From Marisa cornuarietis (lineage: Eukaryota; Mollusca; Gastropoda; Architaenioglossa; Ampullariidae): a stretch of DNA of 64,000 nt. The stretch covers positions 62,001-126,000 of the forward strand of contig SMMW01000605.1 in the NCBI GenBank assembly GCA_004794655.1. The letters are read 5' to 3'. The notes below the pieces were generated by a model. That model was not told where the DNA came from. It made no database searches and saw nothing but the letters and a program-made list of their open reading frames with translations. The position numbers and the translations under genes are program-made. Positions 11,680 to 23,799 of this stretch are shown here, one piece after another (position 1 is the stretch's first letter; the number at the start of each line of letters is the position of its first letter).

Positions 11680-13380
11680 GGAATATAAACTGTCGACAGG
11701 ACATCAAAAGTGCAGCAGGGCAAGTATTTCATTATTCAGCCACATTACTGTTATACTTGCTTGTTTGTCTTTCCTCTCATTTTCCACCCGCAGAGAAACA
11801 CGTCAAGTAAAAAAGAGCAGAGATTACTAGATATTAGTCATGATTACCACTTCAATCAACCTGTCAGTCAGGCGATAATAGTGAATATGTGGAATGTGTC
11901 TGCGATGAGATTTGTGGTTGTTTGTCCCTAAGACCACAATATCTGTTTTTCAATCATCTCCATTAGATATTCACAATGCTTCAACGAAACGGAAAATGAT
12001 GTGCGGCAACAAGTTAGAAAAGTAGTCACGAACTCGGCATATGAAACAAATTGGAACCTAGTTCCGGTTTCGATTCACGTGAGACCATCAAATCCCTGCG
12101 CAAATAAGAACATAAGAACATTACTACTATATACTATATACACTTTATGTTTATTTTTAAAGACAGGTGGGAATACCGATGTTTCGAGGCTTATATCTTT
12201 TAAAATTAAACATTATTATTTATTGTTAAAAATAAATTTTAAATTAATAATTAATAATAATAATAATTTAAAATAATCCCCAAAAGGATTATTATTTTAA
12301 AATGAAAACTTGATCATAAAGAAAAAAATGTTGCACTTGGCTTGTCCTTTTAAAATCAGTGCAACCTTGATAATTAAAATATATCGACGTGCAATATTTT
12401 CTCACTCGATTTTTTTAATGTTTGCCTGATTGTAGGAGTACTTGAGCACTTGTCATACTCATATGACAATGTGTACTACTAGACTGCCTATATGTGCTCC
12501 ATGACACAAATGTATTTATCTACCTACCGACAGTGACAGTAAATAGCACATTTAATGAGTCGCAGTTGACTAAACAGCCAAAGATGATGGCATCCGGGAT
12601 GACTTATGAAGAATACCATCAGACATCCCCCCATAGTCTTTTAAGCAGGAAAAGTAGCTGATCGGTAGTCCTGTACAACACTGCAATCTTCTACTGTGCA
12701 TGCTAAAAAAACTGTGGAAGGATCTCTGATGTTATCTTTCTATTACGACATACACAATTCAACATTTTTTCAAAAATAAACAAAAGCTTTAGTATACGAA
12801 AGATAGACAAAATTACATTAAATATTAAGACATGCACAATTTAAACACTTTTTAAAATATCAACAATAGCTACTGTGTGTCAAGGGAAGATTACCAACTA
12901 CATTAACTATTATCTTTATAAAACAACAATTAAGAAGAGATTATTTACGACATATATAAATGAATGCATAGTTACAGTATACATTCTATAACTCCATGTA
13001 CAATGTACATGACAAGTAATAGGCTACATGACTAAAACATGGAAATAGTTACAATGTCACATGTTTAGACAATGTTACCAAACATCCTAATGTCCTTTTC
13101 ATTTGTATGCTGGCTCTGCACTCTGTCTGTCCATGACAGGAATGATCTGAACAGTATTGTCCACATCTGTTCCGAGGTAACTGGTATCAAACAAAAGGAT
13201 TTAGCTTCTTTTTGTGATTAATAAATAGTCAAGAAATGTTGCCGCAGTTTATCAATACCTCAACATATACTAAAGGGAGAATATGTGTTACTAAGTTCAG
13301 TTAAACGCTCTGTTATGCCTGCAATAGGCACGTGAAATCGTTTGTGCCAACTGTCCACCTGCTCAATCATAGATGTATTC
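11680..13380. other. intergenic, AT-rich, no recognisable gene
   Basis: Low-complexity AAT/TTA stretches lie at 12225-12305. No supported coding exon or RNA gene was found. Confidence 0.35.
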
Positions 13381-13388
13381 TGTTTCAT

Positions 13389-13389
13389 G

Positions 13390-13421
<32 letters not shown>

Positions 13422-13446
13422 TGTGTGTGTGTGTGTGTGTGTGTGC
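13389..13446. repeat. (GTGC)n(GT)n microsatellite
   Basis: A compound gtgc then gt tract, similar in build to the tract at 5455 and to that at 58205 (reversed order there). Confidence 0.9.
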
Positions 13447-13529
13447 ATTTAAATGGTCTACATGTAAGGTTTTTTTTATAAGATTGTGTCATTTGCTCAT
13501 ACGCTCCCAGTTGTTCATATTTTTCACAC

Positions 13530-13666
13530 TTTTGTTGCCTTGCTAATTTTTCTTATTACATATTGTGTAACTATTCATATACAGTAACTGAGCACCTTCC
13601 CATGTTTAAATAGCCCACTGGGGACTAATAAAGTTGGTCACTGTCATTGTCATTGTCACTGTCATA
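13530..13666 (+). mobile_element. 3' end of a non-LTR retrotransposon
   Basis: The stretch ending gcccactggggactaataa followed by agttgg and a (GTCATT)n-like tail is typical of LINE 3' termini in invertebrates: a short hairpin, an AATAAAG-like word, then a simple-repeat tail. No reverse transcriptase remains, so this is a severely 5'-truncated copy. Confidence 0.5.
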
Positions 13667-13809
13667 CGTAAGTAGCATTGGAAATATTGAATTTGCAGTG
13701 ATGGCCGTCTGTTTCATTTGAATAAGATCAAGAAAACCACAGCAAAACATTTAAAGAATAAACATAAGGTACCATAGACAGCTTTGTGTCGACTATCGAG
13801 TGTCATCCG

Positions 13810-14110
13810 AGACGCTGGCTATGCATTCTGACTATACAAGTATAGCAAGTGTATAAACAGAGAAAGTTTATAATATGTGGGTAGTGGGGGATCTGACTAT
13901 ACAACTTAAGCAAGCATATAAAAGTTCAGTAGGGAGTTTGAATATACAACTATTGCAAGTATATAAAATGTGAAAGTTTATAATGTGAGTGTCAGGGTAG
14001 TATAGTTGTCTAGTCAGATTCCCCAATCTGACTATACAACTATTGCAAGTATATAAAATGTGAAAGTTTATAATGTTAGTGTCGGGGCAGTGGGGAATCA
14101 GAAGGCGGCT
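13810..14110. repeat. degenerate tandem repeat with a perfect-loop hairpin
   Basis: About four diverged copies of a unit containing actatacaactattgcaag, tataaaatgtgaaag and tttataatg. One unit is inverted against its neighbour, giving a 19-bp stem (14002-14020 against 14025-14043, 18 of 19 pairs) around a CCCC loop. Confidence 0.7.
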
Positions 14111-15400
14111 GGTGTTGGAGGACATTTGTCACAAATGTGAAGCGAGAGACTGACCGAGTGGGGTGGAGGCCTGTGGTGTAGACGTGTACACACCCGCGAC
14201 CTCAGTGAACCCTGGGGCAGGTTACTTTGAAGGTTTAGTCACTTCCTACATCTGACGATTATCTTCTGTTTCTCTGCCAATCGCATCAACATATGTTACC
14301 TATTTGACACCTGAACGATGACTTTTACTCTCTGTGCATGTTTACCTGCAGGCGAACATTAGTTATAATCTGTTATTTTTATTGCTTTATTCACAAAGAG
14401 TTTATTGAGGGGAAAAGTTTGCGTAACGATATAGTCATTACATAGCTTTCACTAAAATCCCACTTGGATCATCTTACAAATACAAATTCAACCTTGTTCA
14501 TTTGTTATGAGACACGTGGAAGAGATTCCTCAAACTTTTAGTAGCCCGACCATCCAAACTTTGAAGACTAGATGCAGTACTTAAATATTATATGTAAAAC
14601 AATCTGTTATCTTTGTTTTCCTCTCTACAGTCAAACGCACTTTCGGAAGACCATCCAGAAAATAACAGAGTAAGCATGGTAAGTCATTCTTTATTTCACA
14701 ATATTTTTCCGTCCTACTATTCAAAGAATGCTTAAGAAATATCACAAAAATTGTCCCAAAATTAGCTGTCATAGCTAATGGGTTAATCCATCAAACATGC
14801 ATTACAATGGGGAAACGAAAAAATAGTTAGACGAACATAGCGACTAAAGTGCAAAACAAACCAACAAACAAACAAAAAACAAACAAACAAACAAAACAAA
14901 GCAAAAAAAATCACTTCTTTTATCTCTAAAAGTTAATTAAACACAATTATTATTATTTGAAGTTTACCAAGGAGTTATTTTATATATAAGAGCAATGTCA
15001 TGTTAATCAGATCAGTTTTAAGTATACTGACTACTACAGGAGAAACAACATTTGTTACTGCTGAGAGGGAAAATAGTGGTGGAAATCTATGACTAATTAA
15101 CACTTTATCAAGATTAGATAATTTGTATATGTGTCAAAAACATCAGCGATAAATTTTGTAATAGTAGCTTTCATGCGTATAAAAGACCTTTCGGGACCAA
15201 GATGGAAAGATTTTATGAAGTTTTACGAATTTATTAATTTGTGAACCGTTTCGCAGCAACAGAAATACTAAATTAAATAGACTAGGCATTTATAGACCAT
15301 ACTTGTTGACTCTCATTAGCTTTCTATCACAATCCGATTATGTTTATACAAGGATTAGTTTTATCAAAAGAACTCTCATTTGTTGCTGTCACTCTTCTTG
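14110..15400. other. intergenic, no recognisable gene
   Basis: Includes an (AAAC)n-rich run at 14855-14900. It lies 3' of OAS-like gene A and may hold its 3' UTR in the upper part. Nothing else is supported. Confidence 0.35.
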
Positions 15401-15415
15401 TGACAGTTATGCCGA

Positions 15416-15457
15416 TGGGATTCCATCCAGAATGTGACTTGTTCTTCTGGCAGCAGC
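15416..15457 (-). pseudogene. probable vestige of the last OAS coding exon of gene A
   Basis: On the minus strand, an acceptor-like ctgctgccag is followed by codons reading RTSHILDGIPSA and then a stop. In the four other OAS-like genes here, the last exon begins [12 protein letters not shown], so the HILD tetrad lines up at the same distance from the acceptor while the PANP part is lost. Spliced to the preceding exon at the ancestral phase, it would create a TAA at the junction. I read it as a dead remnant. The match is short, and coincidence is possible. Confidence 0.35.
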
Positions 15458-15737
15458 TTCAATTTTTTCTCTTTGAGAACTTTTCAATCTGGACACTGTG
15501 TTCAGGTGAGGGTTTGCTGGATCCATGATGTATGGAGCTTCCCACGAACTACGACAAACATTTCCATAAATTTTTATTTATATATTACAAATGAAATGTG
15601 AGAGAAAGAAGTATCCAAAATCAAATGCGAAACAGTGCTGCAGAAAATTATATAGAGTGATTGATTTTAAATGCACATGCCATAAATATATACACACAAA
15701 ACACCTGCACACATGCATACAGCCTAAACACTTCTTA

Positions 15738-16838
15738 CTAGATATATTGTTTCACATTATAATGTTTCCCAAAGGCAACTTGAATGTTGTCAAAGTCAGC
15801 CAGTTGATCAATGATTCCTTTGAAAATCTCTAGAGTCGGGGCGGGTCTACATCGCCTTTTTGTTCCACCCATGTCTCTCCATACTTTCACAGTCAACAGC
15901 TCAAGACAGTAGGACGGGATGTCGAGATTATTTACCTGAAAAAATATAACAGTAAACATACTGCATTTTGTATATCACTCATTCACGCTGTCCATCTTGG
16001 TCCCTGAATGGATATCTGTATATAATTACACATCTTCTGTGTTAATAATATATGATAGCAGAAATTAATTTGCAATTCTGGTGATTGGTGACTCCTAACA
16101 CAAAACCTGCAATTCGCACATAGACTTTCATTACAGCACTAACAAGAAGACATAGGACTCTATCAATGGACATTCTTGGTTATTATTTTCTCTGCAGGAC
16201 ACCTTGACTCTAGAAACAGTTACCGGGGTAGGGGTGAGGCATACAATTTGAATCTAACATGAAAATCACTTGGACCCCAGTAGCCGCAAGTCTATCTTCA
16301 AGTACTGTATGAAAATGTCCCGTTACCCTTTTCCACTGTTTCATCAGACGGATACAATCCTTCACATTACCCCTGAGGTACTTGATGAACGCCACCTGAA
16401 GAAAAAAATGTCTCACTCATCATGCGCCAACTTTTAACAGACACATACGACCAGACAGACAAACAAACAGACAACCAGAAAAAACAGACAACCAGATATT
16501 ACATTCTATTTAATTTCGTGTCAGCTTCCGCACTGCAATATCTTGTGAAAAAATAAACCTTGAAAAATTAAATTAAAGGTACACCTCTAGCACCAGTTTG
16601 AAAAAACGTAATGTATAATTCTAAAAATGATTTTTAAAAACCTTATTTCTACGAACCTGCAGAGGAGCCAAAGATGCGGAAAACTCCTGTCCAATCTGTA
16701 TATTTGCAAGCATATGCTTTGACATTTCACAGTAAATGCCTCTGGCTTTTCCGGAATCTGTAAACAATTAATACAACCACATAAAAATTATATATATATA
16801 TATATAAACTCACACACACACTCACACATACACAGACG

Positions 16839-16875
<37 letters not shown>

Positions 16876-19800
16876 TTGCATCCTTGTGTTCTATGTTCAA
16901 AACAGTCTTAGTGAAACCCCAGTTAAAAAAACTCTCGACATCAAAGTACTAAACAATTACCGTCCAGTCTTAACTATGCCATTTCTTTCCAAAATCCTCG
17001 AGAAAGTAGTTCTCAAGCAACTTTTATCCTATGTTAAATCTGAAAATTTGATTTCTCCATAACAGTCTGCTTATCACCCTGTTTAAAGCACTGAGACTGC
17101 CCTGCTTAAGGTGACAAACGACATTTTGTCTACTCTGGATAGAGGTGACATCTCATTTCTCACCATGTTAGACCTGTCTGCTGCCTTTGATACCATAGAT
17201 CACACTACTCTCATTCGCAGACTTAGTACTCTCTATGGCATCTCAGGCTCCCCATTCAACTGGTTTCAGTCATATCTTTGTGATAGGACTCAATCAGTTA
17301 TAGTTGATGGCTGCGTGTCTCCACCAGTCTCTATTTGCTCAGGAGTTCACCAAGGTTCTGTACTTGGTCCCATCCTCTTTATCATGTACACAAAGCCACT
17401 TACTGTTCGAATTCAATCTAACTCTGTCTGATCAGTCCTTTACTGATGACACTCAGCTGTATAGTAGCTGTTCTCCCCTTCAGGCACATACTGGTGTCCA
17501 GAGCATCCAAGATTGTATTTCTGACATTAGGCTATGGATGAACCACAACAAGTTAAAACTAAATGACGAACCCCCCCCCAGAAGTTTTTATTTTTTTAAA
17601 GAGGAGAACCAGAGTTTAAACTTCACTGCCAGTCTCTGTTCGGGCCGATGCTCCTTTTGTTACTTCAGCACGTAACTTGGGTTACATAATGTCTGCTGCT
17701 ATGTTTCTTGATAAGCATGTCTCTTACATCTCTCGTTCTGCATACTATGAGCTTCGGAAGATGAGCTCCATTCGCAATACTCTGTCCATCTCATCAATCA
17801 AAATTCTCGTCTGCTCATTTGTTCTGTCTAAACTAGACCATCGCAAATCTCTTCTTGCTGGCTGTCTCCAGTACCTCATTGATAAGCTTCACAAAGTCCA
17901 GAACTCAGCTGCTCGTCTCGTTTTCCGGACTCGCAAACCTGAACATGTTACACCACTTCTTCACTCTCTTCATTGGCTACCAATTAAAGCTAGAATAGCC
18001 TACAAGCTCTCAACTCTATGCTATGGATTCTTTGAAGGCGTCTCCCTCCACTACTTTACTGAAATCTTGTCTGTCCACACCCCTGTCCGAAAACTTCCCT
18101 CCTCACAAGACTCGCGCATTCTATCCTCCCTTCCACAAAGACAGTCACATATGGACAACGGACATCCTCCCTCTGAGCTGCTAAGCAGTGAAACTCTTCC
18201 ACATCACATTCGCCACTCGGACTCCAAGGCTACATTCAAACTTTCTCTGAAAACATATCTGTTCACAAAGTACTAACCACGGAATTAATATTCTTAACTC
18301 CCTGTAAATACTGACAATCATTCTAACCATCATGTAATGACTCCATCTCACACTCACCTGTATATCTTCATCCATTGCTTTACGGTCTGCTCTTGTTCCT
18401 CATCTTTATGTTGTTCAGTGTGTTTATACGTATCTCACCGTCGATTGTCTTTTATCTTTCATTTATCATTATTGGTTGTCTTTTAGTTATGAAAAATACC
18501 CACTGATCAACCAAAATATGCATACTCATTCACACACAAGCACGTAAAGGTAGTAAGAATGGTCTCAATTAAAGTCGAAAGTTCTAGTAAATCAGAGTCA
18601 TACTCACAAAAAGCCTTAACATTCTATTTCTTCTTCTTTTGTGTTCAACTACTTCTGCGTGATATCCTCTGTCCCGTGCGGGTCACGAACTCTGCTGTCC
18701 GATGTAGGATGCCAGCTGACCCCAAAGCTTGACATCTACAATGGCGTTTGGGTGGGTGGGGGGAGGGGCAGCGATTTCGTCGTTATTTTTGGTGGAGTGA
18801 GCAGGATTGCAGAAAATACTGTAAATGTTTGGTCCTCTTCACCACCTGGGCATAGGATTGATGTTCTTATGCTAATCCCTTTGAGGTGTCCGATCCTCAG
18901 GCGGAGTATCAGCATTTGTTCATGGTGTGACAGTTGCTGAAGGGCGTTTGTGTGTTGAGTGCTTCTGCCAGTTTTGTTATAGTACTAACAATTTTGTTTG
19001 CAATTAGTGTGCTTGGATGAGGGAATTTATGCTTGCTGCTCTTTCATGCTGCCTTCTGTCGCCAGCTGGTCTGGCTTCTCATCAGCAATCCCTGTGTTTG
19101 GTCCAGTAGGCATTAAAGAACAGTCTTGGCTTTTTGAGCTAGCTTGTTGATATTGTTTTCAGGGACTGCACTATTTTGTCAGTTTTGATAAAGATAAGTA
19201 CCTGTAAGGCTTAGAGTGAGTCTGATAAGAAAACTGAATTCTTTGGCTTATCATTCCAATGTTTTGAGAAACAAAAATGGTAATCAAAAATGCTCAATGG
19301 ATTCGCAAAATATTATGTCCTCTGTTTCCAGCTTTAGCCCAAACCGAATTAACAAAAATTAGAAACAAGGAAGTGGATCATAATTCTTATTTGCAAAGAC
19401 TGCCTGACAGGAAGATATTTTTCTTCTTTTTCTTAACACCTAAACGTTTCTTAACACCTAAACGTTTTGAGTTGTTGCAGACATAAGGAAGGAAATAAAT
19501 ATGTAACTTAGTCATATCTTGCATGGTGATTTACGGCGTGGGATGCATCGTATTAAGCTGTAACTCTTTTATTTTTATATCTTTAGCGAAACAAAATGAG
19601 ATTCCAGGATTTTCAAAACAAAAATGAAACTCCCTGAAACTGTATGCGTAGAAACTGTTTTTGTTGGTTTTCAAGTATGTTCAGTAAGACTTCTGAAAAG
19701 AAGTGGTGAATGAATAGTTTCACTTTCTGAATAATCTATGGATTTTTTAAAAACAAAATTAAACACATTTGTGAAAGTAAAGATTTAACACAGATCAACG

Positions 19801-22274
19801 TAAATGACAAAAAATATTTTCAGCGAGTGAGTTAGTGAGTAGATGTTGGCCGGATGAGTGGGTGAGGAGAGAGGTACTTGCATCTTTGTAGAGCGTCAAA
19901 GGCAGGGAGGACATCAAGCTCGATTCCTTTCAAAGCAAACTTGGCAGCGAATTTAGTTGATTTTTTGGTTTGCAAGCCCAGGCTTTGGAATCTTGAAAAC
20001 GCTTGTGCCTTTGCCATCAGACTTGTCTTGAGAGCCTCTCTCTCGTCCATGAGATCATCGATGTCTGTCAAGCCGTTGATGAAGACCACGAGATCAATGT
20101 CTGAGCCATCGCGGAGCGCTGTTCCTTTGGCCAGAGAGCCACTCTGAGAAGAGATTAAAAAAAATAATGCGGTGAAAGGAGCTTTATAAGTTTTAGTCAC
20201 GATTATTTACATATATATTTTTCTCTGACGGGTTCCGCTGACTTCCGTTCACCCAAACTGTGTGCCAAAGTGTTTCCCCTACGACTCATACCTCCAGTAC
20301 CAGTTAAACGATGAAACGAAGAAAGAAGGAATTCCTAGTGAAGGTAACTTTGTGACAGTCTTATCTATTTTTGATAAATTTATTCTAAGCTTTGTATAAT
20401 TTGCTCGTTTGAACTCTGTAACACTTTGATCCTTGCATTCTGTATTAACATTCTAGGCGATCAACGCATCGAACGCTTATTTTAAAAAGAAATAGTTCTA
20501 GTCTTTTCGTGAGTATCAATATTTATAGAACCAAACGAGTGTTTGTAGGAATTACTCAAGGGAAAGAACCTTTGTTATGTCTTAAGTTTCCCAGTGAGGT
20601 TCTGGGAGTCGAGAGCCGTTGGAGGCCGATAAAGTAATGTTACATGAGTGGTAACGCGGAGAGAGAGAGAGAGACTCCATTCCCGCGTTTACCTGGAGGA
20701 CCCGGATACCTTCCTTATTTTTAGTACCACGAGTGAGTACTGTTGGCAACTTCTTCGCCCTAACTGGAGTCTTGTATGCTGATCTCTCCTTGTGATTGTG
20801 CGTAGAAAAAGGTCGAATGTATTCATTCGTTGGAGATGTGTTGGTGAACTTCGCTCACGAGTGGACTTTCTTTTTTGTGTGAAGAGTGACGAGGGAACCA
20901 GTCTGCTAAAGCCTTAAGTTTACTTTAGGTGTGTCCTATAGTTAGGGCGGTCTGGTGCCACAACGGTTAGGGCCTGTCACCAGCACAGTGAGGGTTGGCT
21001 GTCCTGGGTTCAGATCTCGTCTATCCTCCCCCGTGTCCTATACCTGGAGCTGTCATTACCGAGATCAACGTAGGAGTAATTGGAAATAAAAAATAGTTTT
21101 GCCATCATCAGTGACTTAACCAGAATCTTGATAGAATAGATGATGAAAAAGAACGCTGAAATATGATCTTACTGGAGGTTTGACAGCTATTTGCTCTAAA
21201 TATTGACATATTGTGGTAAGTGATTGGCTGTTTGATTAGGCAAACCTTAAGAGTCGGGGTGAAGTATGAAAAGTTGCGAATACTAGATGTTGAGTACTGG
21301 GTCAATAATATTCCAAGGGAGAAAACTGATGTGACGTTTGTACTCCTGTAAAAATCAGTCTTGTACTTCTGCAAACACCTGGTCAGTGCGGCAATACTTG
21401 ATAGTTCGGCCATAAAATAAAAAATAGACAGTGGAGGGGGAGATGCAAGCGCATAGCTTAGTGGGAAAGGGAATATAGGAAAGTGAAGTCAGATCAGTTT
21501 AGCAGAAGTGTACAAAGACAGACAGGGACGAGGGTAGTTTTAAATTTTAACTTGCTATGTAAAAAATATGTCCGGGAATTGGACTGTGCTGAGGTATATA
21601 CATAATTATATATGGACTAAGCGAGAAACACCAGTGGATACTATCTTAAAACTTCATTTGAAAGATAAGTTTATACATTATTTCTTATGTACTTGATGAT
21701 ATAGCTGAATATGTTCGATTAATACTATCACCTCTTTGTCTTAATTATATCTCTTTATTTCTTTCAGTGGAGTTTGTACTTATGTGAATGCGAGTGATTG
21801 TAGTAATATGTTGAAGCTTTCAGCAAACATGCTCCATTGCGCCAACGGGGCTGCTACTTTTTCACGACAAATGGTAGTTCTATTTCTGCGCATGTTTTTT
21901 TGAGTCTGATCTATTAAATATTCATTTTAATAAAGGACAGATTTTAACCTGAGTCTAAGCCATTTATTTTCGGGGGCCAAAGGAAAATACAGGAGAAGCG
22001 GACCTGAAGAAATCTGTGTTTTGTTGAACAAAAGATCTCGTGTTGACAGAGTGGGATGCGATTTGCAATACGCGTCTGTGACAGATTGGCCAGAGTAATA
22101 AGAACTCCTATAAATAAGAGGTCAAAAGTTTAGATGACAACAGACAGCATTCATACTGTAGCTGGCAGAAATACAGAACAAAACGCGAGAAAGTTTAAGA
22201 TTTGTTTTGTGGATTAAATATTGCCATTATTGCACATCCACCAAAGAAATGTAACTTTCGTGATGTTACTATAA

Positions 22275-22361
<87 letters not shown>

Positions 22362-23777
22362 CCTTCTCTCAAAAGTCAAACGTACCTTCAATACTTTTGC
22401 TACCGTGTATGGTGGGCTTGAGAAGTTATTTTGTAGAAAACGGACAAACAGATCAACAGCATTGTGTAGCCTGAAAGCAATATTTATTTATTAGGTTCAA
22501 TCCAGTATGACCTCTAACAGCAGTTTTTTTAGGGATGGAAAACGCGTGTAATTTTCAACATTTCATCATGGAAAGTGAGATTTCAGTTTGCTGATGGGAC
22601 AGAACTCTCATGAAGCTGGATCCACAGAATAATACGATTAACTACACAGTGAAATATAACAGAATGCTAATGTTGACCGAAAATATTTAGATTAAAAATT
22701 TTAATTATATTTTTAGATGTTATTTTTGGATTTTGGGGGTTTATATAAATGTTAATTAAATTCTTTTATTTTAAAAGACCATTTTTGCTAATTTTATGAA
22801 CTGGCTTAGCTTCTTTGCATACGTCGTACCATTTTAAACTACAGCCAGCCACAAAATTTATAATGAGTTCTAAGCTTAATAAAACTAAAACCTCCTGCAT
22901 CAAGACGAAGCTTTTGTTTTTGATTTTTTTCCCCCAAATATTAAAACAACCTGAATTTGCTGTCAACCCTACTGTCCCTGGTTGCTGTAACTGTCATCTA
23001 TTTTAAAGTTAAATGTAGCACCTGTACGGAGGTCAATAAGATTTTATGTAAGCAATTAGACAACTGAATAGGAAGGTAAAAATAATTGTTAATAGAAACT
23101 AAAATATAATTCTGGTATCAAACGTTCGCTCCTGTAATTTGTGACAGTTCTCACTACCTGATACTTCTGAAGCCAGATATTTCCTCTTCTTTTCTGTTCT
23201 TGCATCCACTCTAATTTTTCCATCAGGGAAGTACAATATAAACAAATGAACAAGATGTAACAAATCACATAGTCAGACCTATTTACCTTTAGGGGGACCC
23301 GCCTGCAATACTGACACAAAAATAGTATAAATCCAAAGAAAGACCTGTAATCTTCATTTAAAATGTTTAATCGCTCACACATTAAACAAGCACAATGCTA
23401 TAACGTTTTTTATTTCTGGAGTTCTGAGGATTTCCTGCAACGATTACGGAAAACCCATAAGAGTAAACAGGTCTGCAGACCCCAAAAAGAAAGCGGTAGC
23501 ACAGCAAATAATTATAAAAGACTGCTTCACTACTAATATAAAAACCCACTGTTTAAATAATCGGTAGTGATACAAACTAAAACTTTAAAGGAAAGATTAA
23601 ATATCAGCAAAATCAAATGAAACAGATTATAGGTTCTTTAAACCGGTACAAAGGTAACGTGGGTCTCAAAGACTGAGAGCAGTACCTGTTTAATTCTTCT
23701 GTCGTCGGTCTCAATCTTGTCTGGATGTAACTGTTTAGGGACTGTCCGGGATCAATATCTGGGAATATTTTCTCCAT
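15738..23777 (-). CDS. OAS: OAS-like gene A (2'-5'-oligoadenylate synthetase family), six coding exons
   Basis: Exons on the minus strand, in order: 23777-23686, 22470-22386, 20143-19882, 16757-16657, 16395-16327, 15935-15738 (stop TAG). They join in frame (92+85+262+101+69+198 nt) to give 268 residues, starting MEKIFPDID. Exon 3 carries the nucleotidyltransferase core: GSLAKGTALRDGSDIDLVVF holds the G-S motif and the first two catalytic Asp residues, and LDVLPAFDAL holds the third. Exons 4-6 are the helical OAS C-domain (FSASLAPLQ, LELLTVKVW). Intron 3 appears to use a GC donor (GCAAGT). The protein ends after ...KQYI and lacks the ILDPANP block that B-E carry in a seventh exon, so it is C-terminally truncated or altered. 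It is the most divergent copy and the only one on this strand. Known family role: dsRNA-activated synthesis of 2'-5' oligoadenylates in the cytosol. Activity of this copy is uncertain. Confidence 0.85.
16801..16874. repeat. (CA)n microsatellite
   Basis: A broken CA tract in intron 3 of gene A, directly beside the start of the LINE fragment. Confidence 0.85.
16880..18500 (+). mobile_element. CR1/L2-like LINE fragment (reverse transcriptase), disrupted
   Basis: Plus-strand pieces encode the reverse transcriptase of a non-LTR retrotransposon: VLNNYRP near 16950, DLSAAFDTIDH near 17168, HQGSVLGPILF near 17349, DDTQLY (YADD-box equivalent) near 17445, then the C-terminal NSAARLVFR...LLHSLHWLPI region to a stop at 18276. 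In-frame stops near 17060 and 17083, frameshifts around 17410 and 17560-17690, and a C-run at about 17573 show it is dead. The endonuclease part is absent (5' truncation). It sits in intron 3 of OAS-like gene A, antisense to that gene. The 3' limit is approximate. Confidence 0.85.
19716..19727 (-). promoter_or_regulatory. ISRE-like word
   Basis: On the minus strand this reads GAAAGTGAAACT, which matches the vertebrate interferon-stimulated response element core GAAANNGAAACT. It lies in intron 3 of gene A, about 155 bp downstream of exon 3, not in a promoter. Whether molluscan IRF proteins use it is unknown, and a chance match is quite possible. Confidence 0.25.
20945..21100 (+). mobile_element. 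tRNA-derived SINE
   Basis: An A-box-like TGGTGCCACAACGGTTAGG (from 20953) and a B-box-like GGGTTCAGATCTC (21006-21018) sit 53 bp apart in tRNA order. An unrelated body and an A-rich end near 21090-21100 follow. The element lies in intron 2 of gene A, antisense to it. The tRNA of origin is not identified. Confidence 0.6.
22280..22358. repeat. (CA)n microsatellite
   Basis: About 39 uninterrupted CA units, 28 bp from the donor end of exon 2 of gene A. Confidence 0.95.
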
Positions 23778-23799
23778 TTTTGTCGCTGCCACAATAAAT

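Noticed and set aside
23089..23382. Candidate second exon of gene A
   Set aside because: No acceptor or phase fit. The true second exon is at 22386-22470, with the expected 85 nt, phases and the RFLQNNFSSPPYTV pattern.
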